From an uncultured Dehalococcoidia bacterium (GTDB taxonomy: Bacteria > Chloroflexota > Dehalococcoidia > Lucifugimonadales > UBA1127), in contig OX638292.1 in the NCBI GenBank assembly GCA_951812285.1, positions 2,069,001 to 2,133,000 on the forward strand: 64,000 nucleotides of DNA, in the 5' to 3' direction. Shown here piece after piece: positions 8,499 to 18,890 of the stretch; position 1 is the first letter of the stretch, and each line of letters opens with the position of its first letter. The notes under the pieces were generated by a model. It made no database searches and was not told the origin of the DNA. It saw only the letters and a program-made list of their open reading frames with translations. Position numbers and translations under genes: made by a program.

Positions 8499-9326
8499 AT
8501 GGCTGAGGAACAGCCGGGTACGCCAGATTACACGATGGGCTTCAGCGAGGAGTTCCTGGAGTCTCTCCGTCGGTATACGGCGGATGCCAGCGCCGCTTAC
8601 CTGATCCCGTATCTCAGGCCGGGCCTTCGAGTCCTCGACTTCGGCTGCGGCCCGGGCACCATATCTGCGGGGCTGGCTGCGAGGGTTGCGCCCGGCGAGC
8701 TTCACGGCGTGGACATGGAGCCGTCACAGGTCGAGTTGGCGCGGTCCGTCGCCCAGGCCCACGGCGTTACCAACGCGACGTTCCACGTTGGCGACGTGAC
8801 CACCCTGTCCTTTCCGGACGCTTTCTTCGACGTCGCCCACTGCCACAACGTGCTCATGCATGTTCCCGACACTGCCGCTGTGCTGGCCGAGGTGAAGCGT
8901 GTCCTCAAGCCCGGCGGCATCCTGGGATGCCGTGAGATGATTTGCCGGTCCTGCTTCACGGAGCCCGATTTCGGCGTCATCCAGAGCGCCTGGGACATGA
9001 TGGAAGACCTCCTGGTCGCTGACGACGGGCATCCACAGATGGGCAAGGAGTTGAAGGCCCGCTTGCAGGAGGCCGGGTTTGACAATGTCTATGCAACCGC
9101 GTCGTTTGACATCTATAGCAAGCCTGCGGACGTAGAATTCATCTACATGCTGGCCACCCAATGGTTCCTGTCGCCGGAGATCACGGAAGCGGCCATAAAG
9201 TACGGGGCGTCAACCAGGGAGCTGTGCGACGCAATTGCGGCCGCATATGCCAGGTGGAAGGACTACCCCGGCGCCTTCCTTGGCGTCGCCTTTGGAGAAG
9301 CGCTGGCCAACAATGCGTTCGCATGA
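8499..9326 (+). CDS. Class I SAM-dependent methyltransferase (second of pair)
   Basis: A 275-residue paralogue of the preceding gene with the same layout: N-terminal PDYTMGFSEEFLESL, motif I VLDFGCGPGT, GVDMEPSQVE, then VLKPGGILGCREMICRSC. The ribosome binding site AGGAGGTAATGGAGG before ATG 8499 is strong. Divergence between the two is spread along the length and heavier in the C-terminal cap, which suggests different substrates rather than a recent duplicate. They could also act as a heterodimer; nothing in the sequence decides this. Confidence 0.88.
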   Translation: MAEEQPGTPDYTMGFSEEFLESLRRYTADASAAYLIPYLRPGLRVLDFGCGPGTISAGLAARVAPGELHGVDMEPSQVELARSVAQAHGVTNATFHVGDVTTLSFPDAFFDVAHCHNVLMHVPDTAAVLAEVKRVLKPGGILGCREMICRSCFTEPDFGVIQSAWDMMEDLLVADDGHPQMGKELKARLQEAGFDNVYATASFDIYSKPADVEFIYMLATQWFLSPEITEAAIKYGASTRELCDAIAAAYARWKDYPGAFLGVAFGEALANNAFA

Positions 9327-9467
9327 CCCCCAGTAGCCCATTCGGCGTCCGCCCACACTTCCCCGCCCGCGTTTCCACCTGCACGCGCGCAAAGCCCACC
9401 TAGAGATGGAGGTCTCCCGGCGCTCTCTGTTCTGTCTGGCCGGCCTGGCGCTCGAGCCGTGCCCGGG

Positions 9468-9950
9468 CTACCGGGACTCCTCTACGGCATCAAGGTTGTC
9501 GATGATGTGGGAAGTGACCTGAAGGAAGACCTGCATCTCGTCTGCGCCTACACCTTCTATGAGCTGGGCGTTGTACTGCGAGAGGTCCTCCATGATGCTG
9601 GAGGTGATCTCCCTTCCCTCGTCGGACAGCCGGAGCATGACGATGCGACGGTCCTCGCGTGTGCGCCGCCTGCGTATGAGGCCCCTGTCCACCAGCGTGT
9701 TCACCAGGCGGCTTATGCGGCCCGGGTCCACGGGCAGATATCTCACCAGTTCCGTGGCGGTGCATTCCCTGTCGAAGGTGTCACAGATTCGGAGGATGTC
9801 GAACTCCATCGGGGTCAGGCCGTGGACCGCCACCTGAGTCGTCAAACTCTTTATCGCCAGGTTGTTCAACTCGGCAATGCGAACCCGCCAGTGGTTCGCT
9901 AGGGATTCGGTCCCGTGGTCCTGTTCGCCTGGGGGGTTGAGGTCTGCCAC
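9468..9950 (-). CDS. MarR-family transcriptional regulator
   Basis: A winged-helix MarR/SlyA-type repressor of about 160 residues: LTPMEFDILRIC, then the recognition helix region TATELVRYLPVDPGRISRLV, and the wing LIRRRRTREDRRIVMLRLSDEG. I prefer GTG 9950 because AAAGGAAGG lies at 9961-9969 with a 10-nt spacer. GTG 9989 is also in frame but has no ribosome binding site. It diverges from the giant exoprotein gene at 10339-18828, and a partly palindromic AT-rich promoter lies between them, so it may control that gene or itself. Confidence 0.85.
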   Translation of the reverse strand: MADLNPPGEQDHGTESLANHWRVRIAELNNLAIKSLTTQVAVHGLTPMEFDILRICDTFDRECTATELVRYLPVDPGRISRLVNTLVDRGLIRRRRTREDRRIVMLRLSDEGREITSSIMEDLSQYNAQLIEGVGADEMQVFLQVTSHIIDNLDAVEESR

Positions 9951-10178
9951 GTTTCCCGTTCCTTCCTTTGTGGTGGTGTGCTCTGGCACGGGAGCCCTGG
10001 GCGGGCCCGCAAAACCAGTAGCTTGCCGCGGGGCCGTCCACTTGCGGCGGTCTATCCAGCGACCGGCCCTGCCGTAGTCCTTTCTTCTGTCGCCGTAGAC
10101 GCACTCCGGACGTTCAGGTCGTCCGGGGTTCAGCCCTTATCTTATCACCTCTAGCATTGTAAGTCACAAGATTAGGTA

Positions 10179-10208
10179 TTGACAATATTTGTATCATACA
10201 TTTATAGT
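10179..10208 (+). promoter_or_regulatory. Sigma-70-like promoter for the giant exoprotein
   Basis: TTGACA at 10179-10184 and TATAGT at 10203-10208 with an 18-bp spacer, in an unusually AT-rich stretch. TTGACAA-TAT-TTGTATC inside it is an imperfect palindrome that could be a MarR operator for the divergent regulator. The 340 bp between the regulator and the exoprotein start hold no other gene. Confidence 0.55.
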
Positions 10209-10338
10209 TCTCACAATGACTATCGAAACAACGGTTTTCAGATACAGAGCTTGTCTCGGCAAAAGCATGCCGGGGCCCGAAGTAAACCGGCCAACGGACC
10301 TTCGGGTCGGAAACTCGACGGCAGGGACGATAGCCTAG

Positions 10339-13300
10339 ATGGTTCAAAGGGTAGAGAGATTGAAGGTTGAAATCCTCGGCGCGGCATTGCTCGCCCTGGC
10401 CCTCGCGGCTTTTGTCGGCCCCCTCTCTCCCCTGCCTGTTGCCGCCCTGGAGCCTCCACCCGACCCCACACCCGCGCCGGCGGTCGATCCGGCCCCCGAG
10501 CCAACTCCTCAGCCTCAGCCTACCCCTGAATCCACTCCCGAGCCAACGCCTGAACCGGTGCTCAGCGTACCAGCACAGCCCACCAGGTTGCAGGTCGACA
10601 CCACACCTGGCTCGCTTGACGCCTCGGTAGACTGGGACGACGTTGCCGGAGCGAGCCACTACCTGGTTCGCTGGCGGGTGGCCGGTCCCGGCAACTCCCT
10701 GAATACTGGTGTGGAGTCGCAGTCCTCCACCGCCACTGTCACCGTAGACGGCTATGGCGAATGGGTGGTGCGAGTAGAGGCGTGCCACAGCGAGGGCTGC
10801 GGCTCGCCCATCACGGCGAGGTTTGAAATCGAACCGCCTCCGGCGCCTCCCCCCGCGCCGCAACCAACTCCCGCGCCCGACCCGCAGACGCAGAGGGCTC
10901 CCTTATCCGGATCAGGGACCGACCTGACGCCGTCGTTCTCCGCCGCGATCAGCGGGCTATTCTTCCAGGAAGGCGAGGACGCCGGCGAGTCCGTGCTGCC
11001 CGAGGCCGACGGTGGCGACGGCACGCTGACCTACAGCCTGTCGCCGGCCCCGCCGGCGGGGCTGTCCTTCACCGCGGGCACCCACACGCTCAGCGGCACG
11101 CCATCTGAGGCGGGCGAGTTCGAAATGACCTACACCGCCACCGACGAGGACGGCGACGAGGCGTCGTTCGGCTTCACCATTACCGTGGAGGCGGCGCCGC
11201 GGACGGCTAGGCAGAATATTGATGCGCCCGGTACGCCAACGGTCACCCGCGTCGAGTTCAGCGAGCCGACAAAGCCGGCGTTGCGCGTGAGCTGGACGGC
11301 GGTGACGGGGGATGCAAGGAAGCTGGAACGCTACGCTGTGGAGTTCCGTAAGAAGGGCTCGGCAACGTGGCTGCCATACGGCCTGGTGAACGGCTCCATA
11401 CTTAACGTGGTGCTGGGCAAGGATGAGAACCTGAACCTGGAAGCGGGCGCAACCTATGAAGTGCGTGTGCAGGGCATCTATGACGGTGGCGGCTTCTCCT
11501 CGTGGTCTGGCACAGGCTCTGGCACGGCCAACAGCCCGCCCAAAGCCGGAAAGGTTTTGACCGATGCCGAGATTCTTCGTGGGCCGTATGCGACATACAG
11601 CAGACCCGCGGGGGAGTGGCCGGAGTACTTCACTGACTCCAACGGCGACACGCTGACGCCTTCAGCGTCAGCCCAGTATCCGGGCCTGTTGAGCGTCTCG
11701 GTATCCACGGGAACCGATTATTCCATCCGTACTGTAGGACTCAACCCTGGTACGTCGACGCTGACGTACGGCGTCAGTGACGGGTACGGCGGTTTCGCCT
11801 CGAGAACGGTCACTTACACCATCGTCTATAACCCGACGCGGCAAGTCATGGAGAACTCCCCTGCTGGTACGCTGGTTGGCCCCTTTGTGGATACGCGGGA
11901 ATTCGCTGAGGTGGCCGGGACGCCCTACGACGACGGCGACGACTCAACCGACGACACCCTGACCCACACGCTGCATGGTGAGGCTGCAACTTACTTCGAA
12001 ATCAACGGAGCCAGCGGACTGATCAGGGTGAAGCAGGGAACTACCCTGGACTACGAGACCAAGACCACTTACACGGGCCAGGTGAAATGGACCGTTGTTC
12101 AGGGCCAGGATGCCGTCGCCAATTTGACTATTCTCGTCGCCAATATGGAGACCGGGACACCCGCCGCTCCCACGGTCACCCGCGCCGCGTCCAGCGAGCC
12201 AGCCAACCCGGCCCTGGACGTGACCTGGACCGCTCCCTACTCGCCCCCAACCGGCTATGGCGTGAAGGACCCTGCCACCTGGTATGTGGTGCAGTATCGG
12301 GTGAAGGCGAAGTCGGGTGAGGACCCGGCCGCGTGGACGACGTACACGTACACCGACTCAGACGCCAACACGACCAGCGTGCTGCCGAGATCGACGCTGA
12401 GCATCACCCTGACGAACCTGGACGCGGCCGAGGTCTACGAGGTCCAGGTGCGCGCCGGCGGCAATAACGAGGGACTCGGCCCCTGGTCGGCCACCGGGGA
12501 AGGACGAGTCAACCGCCCGCCGGAATCCACCAGGTTTGCCATCTCTGACACGACGATCCCGTGGTGGGAGACCAGGCGGTTCGAGCTCGCCACATCCGGG
12601 AGTGAGTATTTCACGGACGCGGACGGCGACGCCCTGACCTACTCGGCCTCCGCCACCTACCCCTGCTTCATTGGCGTCAGCGTCGAGGGTTCCGTGCTGT
12701 CCACAACCGCCCTCAACCCGGCAGCGTCCGTTGTCGTTTACAAGGCAACGGACCCCTACGGCGGTGAAGCCTCTCGCGCTGTGACAATCACCGTATCAGG
12801 GAACGTCACCCGGGAGGTGGCGGAGAACGCCGCCGCCGGAACGAACGTGGGCGCGCCGATAACCGCCACCCCCTGCGGCACAGAGTACATTTCCTACGGG
12901 TTTGACGGCGAGGCGGCGAGCTCAGGCAAATTCACCATCGACCACGAGACCGGCCAGATCACCGTGGCGGAAGGCGCGACGCTGGACCACGAGACCAAGA
13001 GCTCCTACACGGGCCGGGTGCACTGGGTGCTGTATGGAGAACAGTTCCCCAGCGCCAACGTCACCATCAACGTGACGGACGTGGGGGCAAGCAAGCCCGG
13101 CACGCCGACGGTGACCCGCACCACGTCCAGCGTGCCGATGGACCCGGGTCTGGACCTGACGTGGACGGCGGCGACCCCCACCGGCGGCGCGACCATCACG
13201 GGCTACCAGGCCCAGTACCGGGTGAAGGTGGCCGAGGGTGAGACTCCCGCGGCTTGGACGATGTACAACGGCACGCTGGCATCGACCGAGACCAGCGTGA

Positions 13301-16300
13301 CGCTGCCTGACCTGAAGGCCGGCGCCACCTACGAAGCGCAGGTGCGGGCGGTGACCAGCGACGGCGCCGAGCCGGACATCACCCTGAGCGTGACCCCGGC
13401 CTTCGTCAACGAAAACAATTCGAGCACCATCACGGTGACGGCGACACGCGCCGGCACCACCGGCGCCGTGGACGTTGCCCTTTCGACATCCGGGGGCACG
13501 GCCACCGATGGCACCGACTTCACCGCGATTACATGGCCGACGCTGACGATCCCTGACGGCAGCACCAGCAGGACGGCGACCCTAATCTTCGCCGTCTTGG
13601 ACGATGCGTTGATCGAAGGCAGCGAGTCTATCACCATCTCGGGGACGGCGGCGGGGCTGATCGTTAGCGACGCTGTGGTCACCATCATCGACGACGAGCT
13701 GCCGGGGTCCATCATCATCGCCGGAGAAACCAACCCCTGGTCGGACACCGGCGAGGGCACGGCGAACAGGCCGCCGAACGCCACCAGCGCCCCCTTCAAC
13801 GGCGGCGAGTTCCCCATGGGGACCACCGCGGATTACCGCGAGACGGGCCAGGGAGCGTTGGGGGTATTCTTCGCCGACGCCGACAGTGACACGCTCACCT
13901 ATTCGGCCTCCGCACAGCACCCTGCCCTGCTCGGGGTCAGCCTGTCCGGCGCGGCCGGGAGCGCCCACCTGCAGGTGACCCTGCTCAATCAGGGATCGTC
14001 CAAGGTTATCTACACTGCCCTTGACCCCTACGGGGGGTCCGTCACCCGCACGGCGACCATCGGCATCACTGCGAAGAAGAACCGGAGCATAGCGGAGAAC
14101 TCCGCCGCGGGCACGGCGGTAGGCAACCCCGTGACCGGCACACCCTACAACGGCGAGGCGCTGACCTACACGCTGGCGGGCAAGGCGAAGGATTCGGGGC
14201 TGTTCGCCATCGACTCGGCCACCGGCCAGATCAGCGTGGCGGAGAACGCGACGCTGGACTACGAAGCGGCCGATGGCTCCTACGGGGAAACGGAGACCCT
14301 TAACGGCGAGGTGATCGCCAAGCTCTACCGGGGAGAGGTGCGCTACACGGTCGATGGCAATGACTCCGTCATCAACGTGAACATCGCGGTGACGGACGTG
14401 GAGGCGGCCGCGCCCGATGCGCCGACAGTCACCCGCACGCCGTCCAACGAGCCGATGAACCCGGCGCTGGACGTGACCTGGACGGCGGCGGCTGCCAACG
14501 GACTGACGATAACAAGCTACGAGGTCCAGTACCGGGTGAAGGCCGCCGATGAGTGGACGGACTACACCATCGACGACGGCAACGGCGTCCAGACCAAGAC
14601 GCTGCCCGCATCGACGCGCACCATCAATCTGCCGGACCTGACGGCGGGCGCCATCTACGAGGCGCAGGTGCGGGCGGTGACCAGCGAGGAGGCCGAGGGG
14701 CCGTGGTCGGACATCGGCGAGGGCCGGTCCAACCGGCCGCCGCAGGATAGAATTCACACCGTCGACGGCGGCAACTATATCTACTACCCCCAAGCTGGGG
14801 AGTGGCCGGTCGAGAAGACCTACGCCAGCAACACGATCGACCATTACTTCGCGGACCCTGACGGGGACACGCTGCGCTGGGGGGTATGGTCCAAGCATCC
14901 CGACATTCTGAGCGTCTGGGTGGGGAACAAGAATGGGACCCCTCGGTTGAAGCACTGGATCTACAATCCAGCCACCACAGAGTTTGGCTATGGGGCGCAT
15001 GACGGGTACGGGGGCTCCTTTGCCCACACGAGATCGGTGACGGGTACGCGCACCGAAACGCGGTCCATCAACGAGAACTCAAGTGCCGGGACTCCGGTGG
15101 GCTCCCCCGTGAGCGCCAAGGGGCCGAACAAGGGCGATGCCAATGGGACCTACGCGCTGACCGGTGCCCTGGCGGACGCCTTCGTCATCTCGACCAGCAA
15201 CGGACACATCAGAGTGGCCCAGGGCGTGACGCTGGACTACGAGACCAAGAGCTCCTACACGGGCACGGTGACCTACACCGTTCAGGGCCTGACCGCCACC
15301 GCCACCGTCACCATCAACGTGAACGACCTGGAAGCAGGCAAGCCCGGCACGCCGTCGGTCACGCGCACACAATTCAGTGAGGAATCGGACCCCGCGCTGG
15401 ACGCGGCGTGGACGGCGGCAGCCGCCAACGGCACGACCATCACGGGCTACGAGGCGCGGTACCGCGAGAAGGCGGCGCAGGGAGAGACCCCCAACGCCTG
15501 GACGGACTACACCATCGACGACGGCAACGACGGCCAAACCAAGACGCTGGCGGCATCGACGCGCACCATCAACCTGCCGGACCTGGAAGCGGGCGCGACC
15601 TACGAGTTCCAGGTGCGCGCCCTGACCAGCCTGGAGGGCGAAGGGCCGTGGTCGGACATCGGCGAGGGCACGGCGAACACCCCGCCGGCCGCCAGCGGCA
15701 CGGGCCTCACTGACGCCACAATCACCGTCGGCGTCGCCACGGACTATGTCATCAGCGACAAGTTCTCGGACGCGGATAGCGACACGCTGACCTACTCGGC
15801 CTCCTCGGCGCACATGGGTGTGCTCACGGCCGCGATCACGGGCGGCAGCTTGACGGCCACTGCCGTCAACCCGGCTTCCACGACGGTCACCTACGGGGCC
15901 AGCGACGGGTACGGCGGGTACGCCTCGCGCAGCGTGACGATCATGGGGCAATCGAGCGCCACCCGGAGCGTCGCCGAGAACGCGGCCGCAGGGACGGCCG
16001 TCGGCAATCCGGTGACGGGCACGCCCTACCCAGGGGAAAAGCTGGGCTACTCGCTGACGGGCGACGCGGCGGCCGTCTTCACTATCGACTCGGCCAGCGG
16101 CCAGATCAGCGTGAAGAAGGGGGCCACCCTCGACTACGAGACCACCAGCTCCTACGCGGGGATGGTGGCGTACACGGTGCAGGGCCAGCCGGCGTCGGTC
16201 AGCCTGACCATCACCGTGACGGACTTGGAGGCGGGCGCGCCCGATGCGCCGACGGTGACACGCACGGTGTTCGCAGAGTCGAGGGCACCGGCGTTGGATA

Positions 16301-18828
16301 TCGTATGGACGGCGGCAGCCGCCAATGGCGCGACCATCACCGGCTACGAGGCCCAGTACCGGAAGAAGGCCGCGCAAAGCGAACAAGCCGCCGCGTGGAC
16401 CGACTACACCGTCGACGACGGCAACGGCGTCCAGTCCAAGACGCTGCCGGCATCGACGCGCACCATCAACCTGCCGGACCTGGAGGCGGGCGCGACGTAC
16501 GAGGCGCAGGTGCGGGCGCGCACCAGCATTGAAGGGCCCGGTCCCTGGTCGGACATCGGCGAGGGCACAGCGAACACCCCGCCGACCGCCAGCGGCGCGG
16601 AACTCACTGCCGCCACAATCACCGTCGGCGCCGCCACGGACTATGGTATCAGCGTCAAGTTCACAGACGCGGACGGCGACGCGCTGACCTACTCCGCCTC
16701 GTCGGCCTACCCTGGCGTGGTCACGTCCGCGATTACGGGCAACGACTCCGACACCCTAACGGTGTCCGCCCTCAATTCCGCTTCCGCAACGGTCACCTAC
16801 GGCGCCAGCGACCAATACGGCGGATATGTCTCGCGCACCGTGACTTTCACCGGCCAAAGGAGTGAAACCCTGGGCGTCGCGGAAAACTCCGCCGTCGGCG
16901 CCGCGGTCGGCGACCCGGTGACGGGCACGCCCTACAACGGCGAGACGCTCACCTACACGCTGAAGGGGCAGGCGTCGACTTCCGGGGCTTTCGTGATCGA
17001 CTCGGCCAGCGGCCAGATCAGCGTGAAGCAAGGCGGGACGCTGGACTTCGAGACCACGGACACCTATACGGGCACAGTCGAGTACACCGTGCAGGGGCGG
17101 GCGGCGACGATCGACCTTGTCATCAACCTGACTGACGTGCCGCCGCCGGGGCAGCCTGACGCGCCAACCCTGTCTCGATCGTCGACCAACCCTACCACCA
17201 TGCTGGACGTGAGCTGGTCGGCCCCGGCGGACGCCGGCGCGGTCATCATCGGCTACGAGGCCGAGTATCGGGTGAAGGCGGCGGAGGGTGAGGAAGCCGC
17301 AGATTGGACGACGTACACCTACTCCGACGCCAACGGCGCTGAAACCAGTGCGCTGCCGGCGACGACGACGAGCCTCAGCCTCTCCGGCCTGGAAGTGGGC
17401 ACGACCTATGAGGTCCAGGTGCGCGCACTCAGCCGGAACGAGGGGCCGGGGATCTGGTCATCGCCCGGTGAAGGCGCCACCGAGGCCGAGAACCTTCCGC
17501 CCCAGTTCTCCAGACTAACCTCGGCCCGCGAGGTCTCGGAGAACGCTCCCGCCGGGACTGCGGTGGGCGACCCGGTGACAGCCATAGACCGCGAGGGACA
17601 TCCGCTGACGTACTCGCTGAAGGACCCATCGTCCCTCTTTGAGGTGGACGCGGCCACCGGCCAGCTGACCGTGGCCGCGGACGCCTCTCTGGACTACGAG
17701 ACCCAGTCCGACTACACCCTGATCGTCGAGGCTAGCGACGGCCTCAGCGTCAGCGGCATCGAAGACCACATCGTGGACGCCGAGAACACCGTGACCATCC
17801 GGGTGACGGATGTCAGCGAGCCGCCGCCCATTCCCGACGCCCCGACGGTAACGCGCTCGTCAGGCTCCCCCACCTCCGGGCTTAACGTGCGCTGGACTGC
17901 CCCGGACATGGCGGGCAAGCCGTCCCTGACCGGCTACGCTCTCTCCTACAAGAAGGCGAGCGAGGGCCAGTGGACGGAGAGGGCCCACGTTGGCCTGCAG
18001 CCCCGCGCCACCCTCACAGGACTGCAGCCAAACACGGCCTACGATGTCGCGGTAAGGGCCATCAACGACGAGGGCTCCAGCGGGTGGTCGAACTCGGGCA
18101 CAGGCTCCACCGCCGGGCAGACGTCGGGAACACCGCCCTCTCCTGGACCTTTCCCTCCGCCGGTGACGCCCACACCTACGCCGACGCCGTCGCCGAGTCC
18201 TTTGCCGGAGCCCCCTGCGCCTCCGACGCCGGAGCCAACGCCGTCACCGACACCGTCGCCGACGCCTGAACCGCCGGTGACGTCCACGCCGGAGCCGGAG
18301 CCATCGCCGTTGCCGACGCCTAAACCGGCTGTGACGTCCACGCCGGAGCCGGGGCCGTCGCCGACTCCGCCGCCGACGCCGGTGACGCCCACGCCAGTTC
18401 CGGCCACAATGCCAACACCCATGCCGTCGCCCATGCCAACGCCGCCGCTGGAGCCGTCGGTGGCGCCCACGCCGATCCCCGCTCCGCCACTAGCGCAGGG
18501 AGCGGCCCCAACGCCAACGCCGTCACCCACACCCGGACCGGCGCTGCACCCTGCACCCACCGCGGAGGCGACGCCGGCGCCCGCGCCCGCGCCATCGCCA
18601 GACCCGGAGCCTGCGCCGGAACCCGACCCCAAGCCGGTTCCACCAGCGCCGGAGCCTGCGCGCCTGGCCGCGATACCGTCGCAGACCAACAAGCCGGAGA
18701 TACTTGCGCCGGACCAGATGGATGATCCTGTGCCTCCGGTCACCAGCCCTGGCGTCACGGGCAACACCCCAAGGGTGACGCTCACGCTGAATCCGGTTCC
18801 AACCAGGAGGGCGCGAGCGCCTCCCTGA
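10339..18828 (+). CDS. Giant FnIII/cadherin-like secreted repeat protein
   Basis: A 2829-residue exported protein, probably an adhesin or matrix protein. It has a signal peptide (about residues 8-35), a Pro/Thr/Glu linker, one FnIII, a putative-Ig (He_PIG-type) domain around 200-285, then about seven modules of roughly 310 residues. Each module combines an FnIII (WTAA...TITGYEAQYR to GPWSDIGEGTAN), a spacer (FxDADGDxLTYSASS), and a cadherin-like segment (VAENAAAGTAVG to TGQISVxxGATLDYET). A Calx-beta-like domain is inserted at 13371-13731. The tail (about 2600-2780) is a Pro/Thr/Ser stalk with no LPXTG or membrane anchor, so release or binding to another component is likely. ATG 10339 has no ribosome binding site; in-frame TTG 10360 after AAAGGG is an alternative. 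Confidence 0.85.
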   Translation: MVQRVERLKVEILGAALLALALAAFVGPLSPLPVAALEPPPDPTPAPAVDPAPEPTPQPQPTPESTPEPTPEPVLSVPAQPTRLQVDTTPGSLDASVDWDDVAGASHYLVRWRVAGPGNSLNTGVESQSSTATVTVDGYGEWVVRVEACHSEGCGSPITARFEIEPPPAPPPAPQPTPAPDPQTQRAPLSGSGTDLTPSFSAAISGLFFQEGEDAGESVLPEADGGDGTLTYSLSPAPPAGLSFTAGTHTLSGTPSEAGEFEMTYTATDEDGDEASFGFTITVEAAPRTARQNIDAPGTPTVTRVEFSEPTKPALRVSWTAVTGDARKLERYAVEFRKKGSATWLPYGLVNGSILNVVLGKDENLNLEAGATYEVRVQGIYDGGGFSSWSGTGSGTANSPPKAGKVLTDAEILRGPYATYSRPAGEWPEYFTDSNGDTLTPSASAQYPGLLSVSVSTGTDYSIRTVGLNPGTSTLTYGVSDGYGGFASRTVTYTIVYNPTRQVMENSPAGTLVGPFVDTREFAEVAGTPYDDGDDSTDDTLTHTLHGEAATYFEINGASGLIRVKQGTTLDYETKTTYTGQVKWTVVQGQDAVANLTILVANMETGTPAAPTVTRAASSEPANPALDVTWTAPYSPPTGYGVKDPATWYVVQYRVKAKSGEDPAAWTTYTYTDSDANTTSVLPRSTLSITLTNLDAAEVYEVQVRAGGNNEGLGPWSATGEGRVNRPPESTRFAISDTTIPWWETRRFELATSGSEYFTDADGDALTYSASATYPCFIGVSVEGSVLSTTALNPAASVVVYKATDPYGGEASRAVTITVSGNVTREVAENAAAGTNVGAPITATPCGTEYISYGFDGEAASSGKFTIDHETGQITVAEGATLDHETKSSYTGRVHWVLYGEQFPSANVTINVTDVGASKPGTPTVTRTTSSVPMDPGLDLTWTAATPTGGATITGYQAQYRVKVAEGETPAAWTMYNGTLASTETSVTLPDLKAGATYEAQVRAVTSDGAEPDITLSVTPAFVNENNSSTITVTATRAGTTGAVDVALSTSGGTATDGTDFTAITWPTLTIPDGSTSRTATLIFAVLDDALIEGSESITISGTAAGLIVSDAVVTIIDDELPGSIIIAGETNPWSDTGEGTANRPPNATSAPFNGGEFPMGTTADYRETGQGALGVFFADADSDTLTYSASAQHPALLGVSLSGAAGSAHLQVTLLNQGSSKVIYTALDPYGGSVTRTATIGITAKKNRSIAENSAAGTAVGNPVTGTPYNGEALTYTLAGKAKDSGLFAIDSATGQISVAENATLDYEAADGSYGETETLNGEVIAKLYRGEVRYTVDGNDSVINVNIAVTDVEAAAPDAPTVTRTPSNEPMNPALDVTWTAAAANGLTITSYEVQYRVKAADEWTDYTIDDGNGVQTKTLPASTRTINLPDLTAGAIYEAQVRAVTSEEAEGPWSDIGEGRSNRPPQDRIHTVDGGNYIYYPQAGEWPVEKTYASNTIDHYFADPDGDTLRWGVWSKHPDILSVWVGNKNGTPRLKHWIYNPATTEFGYGAHDGYGGSFAHTRSVTGTRTETRSINENSSAGTPVGSPVSAKGPNKGDANGTYALTGALADAFVISTSNGHIRVAQGVTLDYETKSSYTGTVTYTVQGLTATATVTINVNDLEAGKPGTPSVTRTQFSEESDPALDAAWTAAAANGTTITGYEARYREKAAQGETPNAWTDYTIDDGNDGQTKTLAASTRTINLPDLEAGATYEFQVRALTSLEGEGPWSDIGEGTANTPPAASGTGLTDATITVGVATDYVISDKFSDADSDTLTYSASSAHMGVLTAAITGGSLTATAVNPASTTVTYGASDGYGGYASRSVTIMGQSSATRSVAENAAAGTAVGNPVTGTPYPGEKLGYSLTGDAAAVFTIDSASGQISVKKGATLDYETTSSYAGMVAYTVQGQPASVSLTITVTDLEAGAPDAPTVTRTVFAESRAPALDIVWTAAAANGATITGYEAQYRKKAAQSEQAAAWTDYTVDDGNGVQSKTLPASTRTINLPDLEAGATYEAQVRARTSIEGPGPWSDIGEGTANTPPTASGAELTAATITVGAATDYGISVKFTDADGDALTYSASSAYPGVVTSAITGNDSDTLTVSALNSASATVTYGASDQYGGYVSRTVTFTGQRSETLGVAENSAVGAAVGDPVTGTPYNGETLTYTLKGQASTSGAFVIDSASGQISVKQGGTLDFETTDTYTGTVEYTVQGRAATIDLVINLTDVPPPGQPDAPTLSRSSTNPTTMLDVSWSAPADAGAVIIGYEAEYRVKAAEGEEAADWTTYTYSDANGAETSALPATTTSLSLSGLEVGTTYEVQVRALSRNEGPGIWSSPGEGATEAENLPPQFSRLTSAREVSENAPAGTAVGDPVTAIDREGHPLTYSLKDPSSLFEVDAATGQLTVAADASLDYETQSDYTLIVEASDGLSVSGIEDHIVDAENTVTIRVTDVSEPPPIPDAPTVTRSSGSPTSGLNVRWTAPDMAGKPSLTGYALSYKKASEGQWTERAHVGLQPRATLTGLQPNTAYDVAVRAINDEGSSGWSNSGTGSTAGQTSGTPPSPGPFPPPVTPTPTPTPSPSPLPEPPAPPTPEPTPSPTPSPTPEPPVTSTPEPEPSPLPTPKPAVTSTPEPGPSPTPPPTPVTPTPVPATMPTPMPSPMPTPPLEPSVAPTPIPAPPLAQGAAPTPTPSPTPGPALHPAPTAEATPAPAPAPSPDPEPAPEPDPKPVPPAPEPARLAAIPSQTNKPEILAPDQMDDPVPPVTSPGVTGNTPRVTLTLNPVPTRRARAPP

Positions 18829-18849
18829 CCCAACTCCTCTGAACGAAAG

Positions 18850-18890
18850 CCCGCCGGCCAGTCAAGCTTGACTGGCCGGCGGGTCCCTTT
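18850..18890 (+). terminator. Intrinsic terminator of the giant exoprotein gene
   Basis: A perfect 34-nt palindrome (18850-18883), CCCGCCGGCCAGTCAAG and its complement, folds into a long GC-rich stem followed by TCCCTTTTCT. It lies 22 nt after the exoprotein stop codon. Confidence 0.85.

Noticed and set aside
13582..15027. 481-codon minus-strand frame inside the giant exoprotein gene
   Set aside because: High GC at third positions opens the antisense frame; the plus-strand domains are unambiguous.
10614..18100. Internal DNA repeats of the giant gene as a CRISPR or mobile repeat
   Set aside because: The repeats are in frame, about 900 bp long and encode FnIII/cadherin modules; there are no short spacers.
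18039..18833. Gly/Val-rich minus-strand frame opposite the Pro-rich tail
   Set aside because: It is simply the antisense of the Pro/Thr/Ser repeats.
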